NCBI GenBank assembly: GCA_963989245.1
Contig: OZ022342.1
Span: forward strand, 40,500,442 to 40,564,441
DNA: 64,000 nucleotides
From: Nansenia antarctica
Lineage: Eukaryota > Chordata > Actinopteri > Argentiniformes > Microstomatidae
Direction of reading: 5' to 3'
Within the stretch, counting starts at the first letter, position 1. The number at the start of each line of letters is the position of its first letter. The translations under genes were made by a program, and so were the position numbers. Below, piece after piece: positions 22,401 to 32,101 of this stretch. A model generated the notes under the pieces. The model was not told the origin of the DNA and did no database searches. It worked only from the letters and a program-made list of their open reading frames with translations.

Positions 22401-22429
22401 GTCTCGTCTGGTTGGCTGCGCTCAGCCAT
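16433..22429 (-). CDS. BEL/Pao gag-pol polyprotein
   Basis: One intact frame of about 1,998 residues from the first ATG (22429). The frame extends five codons upstream but begins there at TTG, so the ATG is preferred. In order: a charged coiled-coil with three or four ERLQMEGAERAAERQRQ-type repeats (about 105-225), gag, zinc knuckles (CPYC...H...C near 580 and CWNCGRDHLAKNC near 620), an aspartic protease with VLDDGSERT near 703, reverse transcriptase (FNCSYQVG, LPFGTTCSP, FYVDN near 1135), RNase H (VFCDASEMAYG), integrase with an HHCC finger (HH...C-x2-C, about 1615-1650), GVDCFGP, SDRGTNFVGG and HFGGAWERE carrying the D,D,E triad, and the DUF5641-type C terminus (WWRHSQVLADQFW). No break was seen, so it may still be active. 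Confidence 0.95.
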   Translation of the reverse strand: MAERSQPDETAIKEHQPEDEMAEQQGFAVETEEQEGEARSDSACGRKREGLSLNDLPPSTARSRPSSCRSVASSRSRVSVGSSASGADSMHSRGSSAALSECMRQQAEMALERERLQFERERLQMEGAERAAERQRQEALERERLQMEGAERAAERQRQEALERERIQFERERLQMEGAERAAERQRQEALERERLQMERDRLQMEREQLHAEKMEEVMQIMRDVCISRAPSARSSRASSARPSRVPSPEPPADGSMTPAMTVQLQAQLTTLKEEDQGPDRYAAQREPASLPGRGAIPQERSTPLGPPVNQKACRPDTQTVTPAPIIHYRMFPQVEGPKFPFFKDEDRSQYVELRICLDTLLDDSCSESYKYAILLQHVRNPRAHNMVLAHASAPTPYTRALADLDARYGRPWNHALAELQALEQQAPIKDERALDDFALRVHTLVGMLKTQGPAGASEINSTSNVERLLRKIPRFRQERFRRQQRVRNPGKLGLSMAAFAEFLLEEVHDTNVDAMGYAEPKKEREKGDRWDRLSSNRGRPVGVLHTEEEPRRERKARPEGKDSSQPPQKGRRGPPPCPYCTSEHWFNECSDFNNLSTEAKQRWLEENKRCWNCGRDHLAKNCTLRRKCNRCEEVHLNILHEVSLARSTEGTRSPRSGSAPEEETPVYYLDPTQSSGSKVLLKVVKVRLHHNNAVYDTYAVLDDGSERTILLQEAVRQLGLQGTEEKLTLRTIRRDLKEVTGARINFSISPAGRPSDRYRLQNVFTADQLALSRYDYPLERLRARYSHLRRVDLHPIEGAEPTLLIGSDNAALIVSLRPPLRGPRGCPMAVKTALGWALQGATEWRDRDGRATSSLHVRTEEVQTINCLHTSVDSMNAALLDNVQKLWTLDVAPYKNEKLYVRSKEDVYAIDLLKAKTVRIEVQGVKRYVTPLLRREPMPAFRVSPRTVLQCLTSTEKRMRKDKVLAASYRTEMKKLTESGLVKKLEPAEANQSAESWYLPHHNVHHNGKNRVVFNCSYQVGKLNLNHYLLPGPTLTPALLGVLVRFRQQPIAVSGDIKRMFHQVRMLEEDKPLMRFLWREDPSDPDPSIYQWEVLPFGTTCSPCCATYALQTHAAQETAPPGVFDAVHKSFYVDNCLHSSKTATEARQLVQDLRAHLQEGGFEICQWASNDPQVIRDLPEEATSTSSEAWVSHSPDDAQEMTLGLIWQFQTDTLRYRNKPAKPQRVTMRTIYSTLASQYDPLGYIAPFTTMAKVLVRELWAQERGWDDPLPRHLEEKWKAWEQELPTLQHIKLQRSYFPPSTDLERSVITLHVFCDASEMAYGSVAYVRAAELGGEVHVSFVLARSRVAPKKQQSIPRLELCVALNGAQLGRFLLDELQLPLMSVTMWSDSTTVLQWLKSSSCRYKVFVGTRVAEILELTEVNCWRYVDTKRNPADVITRGATLQDLAEPHLYHTGPDFLQERESEWPATPALAEDREDKELRKTLFCGATQVVDPETTPGEECETLEELQKRMFCSKAGLPLDTTLSAEDYTAAELLVLQSAQQDAFSRELECLEKGKPIPSDSRLRGLAPELDGVLIRVGGRLRRAQDLDLDTKHPIVLPTKHQVTRLVIKHHDDKVQHAGGERVFAEVRRRFWILHGREAVRRYQRSCSDCQRWRATPPQPMMSDLPEDRLRLRQAPFHSTGVDCFGPLLVRNRRASEKRWGIIYTCLTTRAMHLEVLHQLTSDSFLMSFKRFTSRRGTPKTLRSDRGTNFVGGEAELRASYAAMTEEARDRLASQQVKFEFNPPNAPHFGGAWEREIRSVKNVLRTILGQKVPTDEVLETVLAEIEGILNSRPLGYTSSDVADLDPITPNFLLMGRRDSALPQVVYDPAELTGRRWWRHSQVLADQFWRQFILHYLPTLQVRQKWTRERDNLSEGAVVLVIDQSLPRAAWQTGRVTKVLPGPDGRVRTALVDVGGRTYTRPVARLIELPQITKDTITSYLTLLEQPSQCAFHS

Positions 22430-22448
22430 GCTATCACTACACAACCTA

Positions 22449-22465
22449 TCCGGCTCGAAGGACCA
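22449..22465 (-). promoter_or_regulatory. Primer-binding site for tRNA-Tyr
   Basis: Directly inside the 5' LTR, the plus strand reads TCCGGCTCGAAGGACCA, identical to the 3' end of vertebrate tRNA-Tyr including CCA. The element's RNA is therefore complementary to it over 17 nt and would prime minus-strand DNA synthesis there. The gag start codon lies only about 20 nt further in. Confidence 0.85.
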
Positions 22466-22467
22466 AT

Positions 22468-23551
22468 TGTAACCAGGGAGTAGCTAAAGGACTGTAGAAT
22501 TTAGGAAGGGCTGGTTATCTAACTAACTCTGAGCTAAATCGGCAGTGTAGGAGGATAGAGGCAGGGGGCGCCAGCAACCCTTTAGACTAGCATTACTAGC
22601 ATTAGCATTAGCATTAGCATTAGCATTAGCTAACAGACAACTAAACACACAGCAATGTATCGAAGATGAACAAACACATTTATTTATACAAATTATATAT
22701 ATACATCCCAATATACTCCCTCCCCGCCGGCCACACACACACTCACTCACTCACTCACAGTACCTGGCCTGAAAAGGCTTAGAGTCCCGGACTGAAAATG
22801 AGCGCGTTGAGGCCTGGTTGGAGCTCGTAGGTGATTCGAGGAAGGCAGCAGATAAGGGGGGGGAGTGACGTTGCAATTTGAAGGGAAAGGGGGGTCTTCG
22901 TAGCAAACGACGAGGTGTGAATGGTTCAGGTCCGGTGGTCCACGGTCAGCTCCGGTGGCGTTAGCGGTCGGTCGCAATCCACCTCGGAGGCGACGGCTTT
23001 GTTTGGCTTTGGTCTCGCTATGCGCCAACGTTAGCAGCCGGCGGCTAGCAAGGCTGGCTAACGGTGACACAGCTAAACTGGGCTAGCGCTGCTAACCCAC
23101 TAAACTCCGAACTCCCGCGGTGATGCGGGTAGCTAGTGATTTAACTATTAACAGTCGATGTTAAAGGCAGGTCTCCTAGACAGCATCACACAGTACACAG
23201 TAATGAGTTCACCTTGACGAGGCTGAATTCAGCTATGCTTGGTCGACTTCGTGACCGACAGGAGTAACCTCTCATTCATCTTCACCCCAACGCACAGACC
23301 ACTTCCGTAGCTATAGATACCAACCGGACATACATCAAGTCACGTACGCCAATCAAAACCACGCCCACTAATCTGGCGCTTGCACAATACTGAACAAATC
23401 TAAGACAGAACTTATACAATTACAATAACAATACATACACCTTCATGAAAACGTACATGAATAGTATGGAAAATAATTAAGGAAATAACAGGGGCAAAAT
23501 AGGGCTGATTTGGGGAAACTAACTGGCTCTAAATTGTGGGCCTTCATAACA
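22468..23551 (-). repeat. BEL 5' LTR
   Basis: This 1,084-bp copy matches the 3' LTR base for base in my reading except one position. It would hold the promoter and start of the element's RNA. Core promoter motifs were not resolved. Confidence 0.95.
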
Positions 23552-24107
23552 CAAATATTTTTATTCTTGTGAACTGGAAAATAAATTCTGACTCTGAAGA
23601 CGTTTTTGTATCATTAAAAGAATAACAGTTACAACAACCATAAAGCCTCCATAATGATAAGCTGGCTAATTAGCTTAGGTAATACCTTGCTAGGTAATAA
23701 TGTTAGCTATAGCTACACTGACAGATATTGATAGTTGACAGCAGCTGTCAATCTAGAGGGGGAGTGGTTGGAGGTGGGGTTAACCAGACATTGTTACCGC
23801 CCATTACCTGGCTGTGTCAAGGTGTGAGAAAGAACAACATCTTTGAAGGGCATTTTCTCTGCTTAGTGATTTCAGGTGTAGCAACTTTCAAATACTCATG
23901 TCGTCTTGTTGTTTTCCGATTTCAATGTATGATGCATCATTTGAAAGCTTACAATCTGTAGTTTAAGCACATGTAAAAAACAGAAAAATGATTTTGCCTA
24001 CAGGTAGCCCTTTTCACTGTCAGTTGTCACATTTGAAAGCTTACAATCTGTAGTTTAAGCATAAAAACAGAAAAATGACTTTGCCCCCTCCTTGATCATT
24101 CCACCAG

Positions 24108-25024
24108 ATCGCGTCACATTTGTCAGAGGCATCTACCCACGTCTAGATTCTGATGACAGCACTGTGGGCCCCTCAGTGGTCAAGGAGAGACGAAATCTTC
24201 TTCAGGTATGTGTAGCTATAGGCGATAATCATTGATTAGGCTATTTATATCATGACCATGGTTATGTATGTAGTTTATCCATGTTAAACTATCTTTAATA
24301 GCTAACATACTTGTATCTTATGTTTTCAAGGCAAAACTTGATGGGCACAGGACGAGTAGACTCAACAAAAGGCTTTCTGCTGATGCACAGTTGCTTATGG
24401 CAGCGGAAGAAGACATCAAGCTGAAGAAGAGAATGCTGGATATGATGGAAGCATCTCAGAGGCGATCTGCTGAAAATTTCAGTCAGTTATCCACTAATAT
24501 GGATAGACTGACAAGCTCTATTGCAGATGGTTTTGTATTGCTTAGACAGGTTATGCAACCACAACCACAAATCAACATCCCACCACCATACGTCCGTATG
24601 TACACAACTATCCATCTGCAACACCACCACCACCACACCCAGCACCAGTCACATTCACACCAAATATAGCACCCAACGCACACAACTATCCATCTGCAAC
24701 ACCACCACCACCACCACACCCAGCACCAGTCACATTCACACCAAATATAGCACCCAACGCACACAACTATCCATCTGCAACACCACCACCACACCCAGCA
24801 CCAGTCACATTCACACCAAATATTGCACCCAACGCACACAACTATCCATCTGCAACACCACCACCACATCCAGCACCAGTCACATTCACACCAAATATAG
24901 CACCCAACGCACATACATCAAACACTACCACATCCATGTACACACATCCATCTGGCTCCACCTCAGCTGTGCAGGGATCAAGGCAGCTTTCCTACATTGA
25001 TGACCTATTTGACATTCTTGGCTA
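24108..25024 (+). pseudogene. Myb/SANT-like TE protein, C-terminal exons with coding minisatellite
   Basis: Two exons join in phase: 24108-24205 (VTFVRGIYPRLDSDDSTVGP...ERRNLLQ, GTATGT donor) and 24331-25024 (AKLDGHRTSRLNKRL, then a helix LLMAAEEDIKLKKRMLDMM and FVLLRQVM). The helical tail resembles the ends of Myb/SANT or MADF proteins that accompany some DNA transposons; this is by memory and weak. A proline-rich minisatellite follows, then QLSYIDDLFDILG and a stop at 25024. The helix frame and the repeat frame differ, changing at about 24585-24605, so it is broken or uses an intron I cannot place. Upstream exons may lie before the BEL element. Confidence 0.4.
24596..24920 (+). repeat. Coding minisatellite, four 75-81-bp units
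   Basis: Each unit encodes HNYPSATPPP-HPAPVTFTPN with 3, 4 or 5 consecutive prolines, so copies differ by whole CCA codons. Only this frame stays open to the stop at 25024. Length changes in multiples of three suggest past selection on the frame. Confidence 0.8.
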
Positions 25025-25432
25025 AATACAGAGTTTAGAGGCCTACATCTTTTTTTATTTTTTTAGGCCTCTTAATATTCAAAGAAAGTGCTATGAGTGT
25101 TTTGTTAAGCACTTGTTTAGTTTGGAAGTTTGTACGTTTAAGAAAGTTTGTGTTATGGGGTTAGGGTTAGGGCTTTTTTCCTTCACACTGGCACTTATAT
25201 GATATGTGCTTCTGTGTTGGCAGCAATCCGCAGGTGGAGGTTTGCACCCAGGAGAGCTGGCAGAAAGGCAGCGGACAGATTCGAGCAGGCGTGCTTTGCA
25301 GGGCGCATCAGAACAGGTGGTCCAGTCAGAGAAAGTGCAGAGGAGCCCTAGTAGTCCAATACAGGTGAGCCCTATACTGGCGAGGTTAGCTCCAAGCTAC
25401 CGAGTGACAGCACAGTAGCACTAGGACATGTA
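25025..25432. other. No gene recognised
   Basis: It contains two TTAGGG units (25156-25172) and a short exon-like open stretch at about 25222-25362 with an AG before it and GTGAGC after it. I cannot name any product. Confidence 0.4.
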
Positions 25433-28400
25433 CAGGATTCTTAATAGGACTAGATGTTAAAATCCCTAAATAATTAGCACAACAATTGACTGAGTGGAGT
25501 TGGAGATGTCCTCTTGGGTGGAGTGGAATTTGGCAATGATCACGTGGTGCCACCAGTACGACACATCTTCAGTTGTGGTCCCCGACCTCATTGGGTGTTT
25601 CGGCCATTTATCACAAGACACCCTCTGCCGAGGTTGGCCCACCACAGGCTGATCAGGCCTGGGTGTGTGTCGCACGGTGGCACCACGTGGTCATTTGGGA
25701 GCCCATGTTGGGTCCCTACATTTCAGCCACAGCCAGTGACTGCTCCGTTCTGCTGCAGTGGACAGTTCTTTAATTGCCTTCCGTTGGGCCTGTCCTCTGA
25801 TCCCTACTGCCCTCAGGAGCCTTGTGGTGGAGCTGGCTACAAAGCCTCTGCAGCCCACCTCCACTGGCCACACCTTCACGTTCCAGCCCCGCCCCTCTGC
25901 TTCGACTGCTAAGTTGGCATACCGCAGCCTCTTCCGTTCGAATGCCTCATCGATGGCCTCCTCCCATGGGACCGTCAGTTCTACGATGAAGACACGCCGG
26001 CAGGACTTGGACCAGAGGACTAGGTCTGGGCGCAGGTTGGTCGCTGCAATTTCGGGTGGGAAGGTGAGCCTCTGGCTGAGGTCTACCCGCATTTCCCAAT
26101 CCCGGGCTGCGTTCAGTGGGCCTGAGTCTGGAGGTGATGGCTTGGTCCGCTGTTTCTCCCCTTCCCGGATGAAGATTGTTTTCCGTGGAAAGGTAGTCTG
26201 GGCATTTAGAGGCATGGCGTTGGTGGTTACCCTCTTGTGCTCAAGTTCGGCAGCCAAGCACTTTAGCACTTGGTTGTGGTGCCAGGTGTATCTTCCTTGA
26301 GTTAGACTGGTCTTGCAACCCACCAAGATGTGTTTGAGGCTTGCTGGGGCTGCACACTGGAGACAGGCTGGGTCCTCTCCATACCAGAGATGTAGGTTGG
26401 TAGGAGAGGGCAGGACATCATATGTGGCTCTGATGATGAAACTTAGCCTATTAGACTCCATGCTCCACAGCTCGTTCCATGTGATTTTCCTCCTCTCCAC
26501 GCTCTCCCACTTCATCCAGCGGCCTTGCTGGGCTTGGGAGACTGCCTTGGCGCACCTGGCTGCTTCCTCCTGGTGGCGCACCTCCTCAACCACCATCTTC
26601 CGCTGTTCGGTTGGAGTAGCCTTTTGCCATGTGGGTGTTGTTGTTTCCAAACCAAGGCCCCCTCTGCCATGTTGGACATGCCCCACTATATCCCGGTGTC
26701 TGAGGGCGGTCTTTGCCACCGCAACTGCTGCAGATGGCTTCCATTTCCTCCCCGTTGCTAGGATCGGAGCAGCACCTCTGATGAATGGATCCCGGGATTC
26801 TGTGAGAGTCATTTCCAGCCTTGATTTGGCACATTTGTACTCCTCCACCAGGCTTGAGATTGGTAGGGAGAGGGCTCCGTTGCCATACAGGCCTATGCTG
26901 CTAAGGCCTCTCGGCAGTCCAAGCCACTTCCTCACTTGTGCATTTACCAGTCTCTCCAGCCGGTTGGCATGGGATAGTGTGACCTCGTAGGTGGAAATTG
27001 GCCACATGAGACGGGGCAGCAGCCCAAACTGAAAGCACCACAGCTTCAGCTTCCCAGGGAGAGCAGTGTTGTTGATCTGCTTGAGGCCACTGATTGTATC
27101 CTGCCTGAGTTGTTCCACCTGCTTCGAGTCTTTGAGTTCTGCGCTATACCAGCGGCCAAGGCTTTTGATAGGCTTCTCCAGAACTGTTGGTATTGGCTCG
27201 TTGTTGACGTGGAACCTCTCATTGGCGAGCTTGCCTTTGACAATGGAGATACTGCGGGACTTGCTGGGTTTAATCTCCATTCGTGCCCATTTGATGTTTC
27301 CCTGGAGTTTATCCAGCAGGCGTTTGGTGCATGCGTTTGTTGTTGTTATTGTCGTCATGTCATCCATGTACGCCCTGATTGGAGGAAGACGCAGCCCGCT
27401 CTTCAACCGTTCCCCTCCAACGACCCATCGGGATGCTCGAATAATGAGCTCCATTGCCATGGTAAACGCCAGTGGAGAGATGGTGCAGCCCGCCATTATG
27501 CCTATCTCGAGGTGCTGCCATGCAGTTGTACTGGCTTGTGCTGTAACACAAAACTGGAGGTCCTGGAAGTAGGCTTTGACCAGCCTTGTGATGCCCTCTG
27601 GGACTTGGAAGAAGTTGAACGCTGTCCACAAAATCTCATGAGGCACTGACCCGAAGGCATTGGCAAGATCTAAGAAAACCACATGCAGGTCTTTTTTCTC
27701 CTTCTTGGCCGTTTGTACCTGGTGCCAGATAACATTTGTGTGTTCCAGGCATCCTGAGAATCCACTTATCCCTGCCTTCTGCACTGAGGTGTCGACAAAG
27801 TTGTTCTTCTGCAAGAATACTGAGAGCCTCTGGGCCACAACACTGAAGAAAATCTTTCCTTCCACATTCAGTAGACTGATCTGGCGGAACTGGTCGATGG
27901 TTGAGGAATTCTTCTCTTTGGGAATCAGGATCCCTCCTGCCCTTCGCCATGCCTTTGGTATGATTCCCTTTTCCCATGCCACTTTCATTAGCTTCCAGAG
28001 GTATTTCAAGACGCCTGGACTGTTCTTATATAGGTTTGTATGGAACGCCGTTGGGCCCAGGGGCTGAGGCTGTTCTTGCCCGTTTTACTGTGCTCTCAAC
28101 TTCGCTCCATGTAGGGGGCCTTGTTTCCATCTGGTGCTCAGGTGGTTGGATTGGTGGCATGTCATCCGGAATGCTGGCTGGCACATGCCTCTGGTTGTCG
28201 GAGTAGGTCTTCCTCAGGTGCTCCTCTAGTTCCCTTATGGGTACTTTGAGGGTACCCGTTTTCTCCTTGACAAAGAGGTCTTTTACGAACTTGTAGGGAT
28301 CTCTGTAGAAGGCAGTCCTCGTTCGCTCTTTCTTCTTGTGTTGCTTTCTCAAGCATTCTGCTCTTCGCAGTGTTGCAAGACGCTGCTTGATGTCGGCCTG

Positions 28401-29353
28401 TAGTGCCTCAAGTCCTTTCCTTTCCACTTCTGTGGCCTTCTTCCACTGTTTTCTCAGGCACTTTCTTTCTTTCACAAGTCTTTCAATCTCTTGTTGTCTC
28501 CTGGACTTGAGATGGGCTGATGGTTCCTTCTGTGTCCCATGGTTCTTACTTTTCACCCCAAATCTCTCTGCTCCATAGCTGTAAATGATCTCTCCAATCT
28601 TGTCCAGCTTTCTTTCCACGCCCCCTTTCAGACCTTCTAGAAGATGGACAAGGTCTGTGTCAGTGTTTTCCCACTCCTTTTTCTGGCAGGCTTTAGGCCA
28701 CAAGATTTGAGGCTTCCGTCCATTCATCTTCCTCTCTACTGCTGTCTGTGGCTGGATAGGCTCTGGACTCATGTCCGTTGATGGATCTGTGCTTGGTTGA
28801 GCTTCGTCTGGGGTTCTGATACCCTGTGGACTGTGGTGAATATCCTGCCACTGGGCTTCACTCGACTGATTTGCCCTACCTCTGAGGAAGTAGTGGTCAA
28901 TGCGAGGCACCTCGCTAAGCTCTCTTAGGCACTTTTTCCTGCCCTGGTGGATCTTGAGACCCTTCTCTGATGTTATCTTTTTCCAGCCACAGATGCAGCT
29001 TTGTAGCTTGTGTCCTGCCAGTGTTGTTACTCCGTCAACTACCGTGCTGATCATTTGATTCGTTGTCATTTCCGTTCCAGGGTCTGTTACCGTGTGATCC
29101 GCCGTTGAGTCATCTTCCGCCCCCGCTCTCGCAGACTCTAGGGGTGTTTTTCCTTTTGAACTTTTCGTAGCCATAGTTGGGTGGAACCAAGTTACTGTGT
29201 AGTGAAAGGCTCCTGCCAACACGGGTAGCTAACCCATGCCAGCCCCGTTGGGGTCTGTTCCCTCCTGTCAGCTGTCTCTTCAAGCCGTCACCAGGTCTTT
29301 TCCAGGTTGTCAGCTGCCCTTTCGCAGCGGTCACTGGTTTTGACACCAGACAT
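25433..29353 (-). mobile_element. Nearly full-length RLE-type LINE (R2/NeSL/HERO group)
   Basis: A 3.9-kb element on the minus strand: 5' UTR from 29353, one long protein broken once, a 3' UTR of about 260 bp, and an end at CAGGATTCTTAATAGG without poly(A). It encodes a zinc finger, reverse transcriptase and a restriction-like endonuclease, the plan of early-branching LINEs such as R2, NeSL and HERO. HERO elements are known from fish. I cannot place it more exactly by eye. Confidence 0.85.
25691..29222 (-). pseudogene. RLE-LINE polyprotein (finger, RT, endonuclease), one frameshift
   Basis: The 5' part (29222-28026) has a C-x-C...H...C finger (CICGWKK...HQGRKKC) near residue 79-101 and a basic helical linker. 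At 28025-28038 one extra base shifts the frame just after ASAPGPNGVPYK, an RT motif. The second part (28009-25691, 772 residues) carries RT motifs (LLNVEGKIFFSV, FLDLANAFGSVP, AGCTISPLAF, YMDD near residue 215), a C-terminal CLQC...H...C knuckle near 553-568, and the endonuclease core RPDLVLW...VELTVPWE near 660-680. Two starts are possible; the true one may be the ATG giving MATKSSKG at about 29174. No other break was seen. Confidence 0.85.
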
Positions 29354-30227
29354 CAGGATTCTTAATAGGACTAGATGTTAAAATCCCTAAATAATTAGCA
29401 CAACAATTGACTGAGTGGAGTTGGAGATGTCCTCTTGGGTGGAGTGGAATTTGGCAATGATCACGTGGTGCCACCAGTACGACACATCTTCAGTTGTGGT
29501 CCCCGACCTCATTGGGTGTTTCGGCCATTTATCACAAGACACCCTCTGCCGAGGTTGGCCCACCACAGGCTGATCAGGCCTGGGTGTGTGTCGCACGGTG
29601 GCACCACGTGGTCATTTGGGAGCCCATGTTGGGTCCCTACATTTCAGCCACAGCCAGTGACTGCTCCGTTCTGCTGCAGTGGACAGTTCTTTAATTGCCT
29701 TCCGTTGGGCCTGTCCTCTGATCCCTACTGCCCTCAGGAGCCTTGTGGTGGAGCTGGCTACAAAGCCTCTGCAGCCCACCTCCACTGGCCACACCTTCAC
29801 GTTCCAGCCCCGCCCCTCTGCTTCGACTGCTAAGTTGGCATACCGCAGCCTCTTCCGTTCGAATGCCTCATCGATGGCCTCCTCCCATGGGACCGTCAGT
29901 TCTACGATGAAGACACGCCGGCAGGACTTGGACCAGAGGACTAGGTCTGGGCGCAGGTTGGTCGCTGCAATTTCGGGTGGGAAGGTGAGCCTCTGGCTGA
30001 GGTCTACCCGCATTTCCCAATCCCGGGCTGCGTTCAGTGGGCCTGAGTCTGGAGGTGATGGCTTGGTCCGCTGTTTCTCCCCTTCCCGGATGAAGATTGT
30101 TTTCCGTGGAAAGGTAGTCTGGGCATTTAGAGGCATGGCGTTGGTGGTTACCCTCTTGTGCTCAAGTTCGGCAGCCAAGCACTTTAGCACTTGGTTGTGG
30201 CGCCAGGTGTATCTTCCTTGAGTTAGA
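29354..30227 (-). mobile_element. 5'-truncated second copy of the RLE-LINE
   Basis: This repeats 25433-26306 almost perfectly, keeping the last 190 or so codons and the 3' UTR. The one difference I saw is C for T near 30201. It is cut at GAGTTAGA, then runs into TAGA repeats. It directly abuts the 5' end of the longer copy, so the two lie head to tail on the minus strand. Confidence 0.9.
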
Positions 30228-30950
30228 TAGATAGATTTAAACTTCTAGATTCATCGTCGCAGTGTTAGAAACTTTTTGTTGGACAGCTCCTATGTTTGTA
30301 AATCCGTCAAGATGACATTTTATTTATTTTCTTACAATATTTTGTATGCACTGCAAAATTACCCAGTGAAAAAACAAAATAAACATTATTTATTGTACCG
30401 TTGAATTGTATGTCGTAATTATTATGTCGCAAATAATAAACAATATACACAAACACAGAACAGGACTACTGTATAATGTCTTCACTTACAGAAATAAGAG
30501 TGTAATAATCTACTGTGGCTCTCTACATTGTCTTTCTCTTACGCACCTCTCCTAGTAAGTAATGGCAAAAGCCCAAAAAAAGAATAGCAATGAACAATTT
30601 ACATAAACACAGAACAGGACTTCTGTATAATATATTCACTTACAGAAAAGACTAATCTAATGTTCTCTTACGTGTCTTTCTCCTATGCAACTGTCCTAGT
30701 AAGTGTTGTAGTGTAGTACTGGTGTAATGTAGTGTCGTAGTGTTGTAATGTAGCGTTGCAGTGTAATGTTGTGTAGTGTTGTATTGTAATGTAGTGAAGT
30801 GATGTACTGATAGTGCATCTGTCTAGTGTAGGTCTGGCACTATGTGCAGTAGGAGGTTCTAATGTGAAGTCAGGAGTGAGAGTGCATCTGTCTAGTGTAG
30901 GTGTATGCAGTAGGAGGTTCTAGTGTGAAGTCTGGAGTGAGGTGTGTGTG
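30228..30950. repeat. Low-complexity region with degenerate tandem repeats
   Basis: TGTAGTGT-type degenerate repeats run from about 30695 to 30800. After them a block GTGCATCTGTCTAGTGTAGG...GCAGTAGGAGGTTCTA occurs twice (about 30813 and 30881). No gene is seen. Confidence 0.6.
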
Positions 30951-32101
30951 TGTGTGCTGGGAGGTCATGGTGTGTGTAGCTCCCCCGGTTAAGAATTACG
31001 AGCACAAGGTGTCCTTTGCATACAGGCATTTATTTCTTGCATCCTTTTATGTCGTGAGAACTAGACAATAATAGAAATTAACATAACAATCATTCATTAC
31101 ACACACGATACACAACAAACGCTAACATTTAATAGATAGCATGGGCACATAGAACACAGAGTTAAAGAACGGGGAGGGGGGGTGGTAGGGTTAGGGGAGA
31201 TGGTTAGGGGTAGGGGAGGTTGTATGCATGTCCAGTGGGATTTGTGGATCAATGTGACTGAGGGGTGGGTTCTGGGTGGATTTTGTGCTGATGGTAGTGA
31301 TGAGGGAGGAGTCAACGGGGGAGAAAGTAGTGAGAGGAGTAAGGGGGGTGTAGTCAGCTGGGGGGAAGATGACAGCGGGGGGGCGGGGGTGGAGGAGTTG
31401 GAGATGGAGGCAGTCAGTCATTTGTCATACGTTGAAAATACGTTGACTATACATTGCTAGCCTTAACACTATTATTAGCATACAAATAATAACGGAGGCT
31501 ACAGATAAACTTGCATACCTCATTGGCCGCGTTATTAGGCTATATAATTAGGTTATATCTTTTAACTGAAATTATTATTTAATCAAATTATGAATTAACT
31601 GATGGCAGCCACAGTGTGTAAAGACAGCCATGCTGGTCCAGGGCCTGGAGAATGTCTTGGGTCTTCTGTGCTCCAAATCCTTCACATCCTGTATCCCTGG
31701 AGGGTCACACACACAGGACAAAGGGGACAATAAATGAAATTAGATTTGGTTATGTTATGAGGTATGTATATCTGTGTGTGTGCGTGTGTGTGCCTGCATG
31801 TGTGTGCCTGCGTGTGTGTGTGTGTGTGCGTGACACAGTTAGTCAGGTCAGTTGTTGTGATGCTGTGACATACCTGGTCTTGCAGATAAGCTGTCCCTTT
31901 ATGGATCAAGGTATTTAGTGAGGACCCTCCTGACCCTCTTCCGCTCTTCAACGACCAAACATATACAGTATACAGTAAATGATGCTGCACATAAGCACCC
32001 AAAATGCACCCTGTAGCTCCTAAGTGACAAAGAATATTTATCAGATGTTAATAGAAAAAAAAATCTTCCCAAAAAACATCAGTCTGTCTTTCAGTCAGTC
32101 C
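30951..32101. other. No gene recognised; G-rich and GT-repeat tracts
   Basis: Runs of G with TTAGGGG-like words at 31165-31215 and again to 31395 could form quadruplexes. A GT microsatellite lies at about 31770-31830. The left end of the Harbinger element next door should lie here, but I found no inverted repeat matching its right end. Confidence 0.4.

Larger units (their letters stand above)
15322..23551 (-). mobile_element. Complete BEL/Pao LTR retrotransposon
   Basis: An 8.23-kb element on the minus strand with two 1,084-bp LTRs, a CAAAT target duplication, a tRNA-Tyr primer site and one uninterrupted gag-pol frame. I saw only one difference between the LTRs (a T at 16145 against C at 23291), so the insertion is recent. 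No env-like frame is present. It landed in sequence that may be the 3' UTR of the unrecognised gene at 14.6-15.2 kb. Confidence 0.95.

Noticed and set aside
21618..22472. A 284-codon frame on the plus strand
   Set aside because: It is the mirror of the repetitive coiled-coil part of the BEL gag.
24483..24914. A Cys/Trp-rich minus-strand frame of 143 codons
   Set aside because: It is the complement of the coding minisatellite and has no independent support.
24596..24920. Regularly spaced repeats like a CRISPR array
   Set aside because: The units are contiguous and coding, with no unique spacers, and the DNA is a vertebrate genome.
25156..25172. Telomeric repeat
   Set aside because: Only two TTAGGG units; the G-rich tract at 31165-31215 is irregular as well.
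27066..27649. Plus-strand frames of 168-179 codons
   Set aside because: They are shadows of the RLE-LINE reverse transcriptase on the other strand.
31182..31460. A Gly/Glu-rich 92-codon frame
   Set aside because: It arises from the purine-rich G tract; the other strand is equally open.
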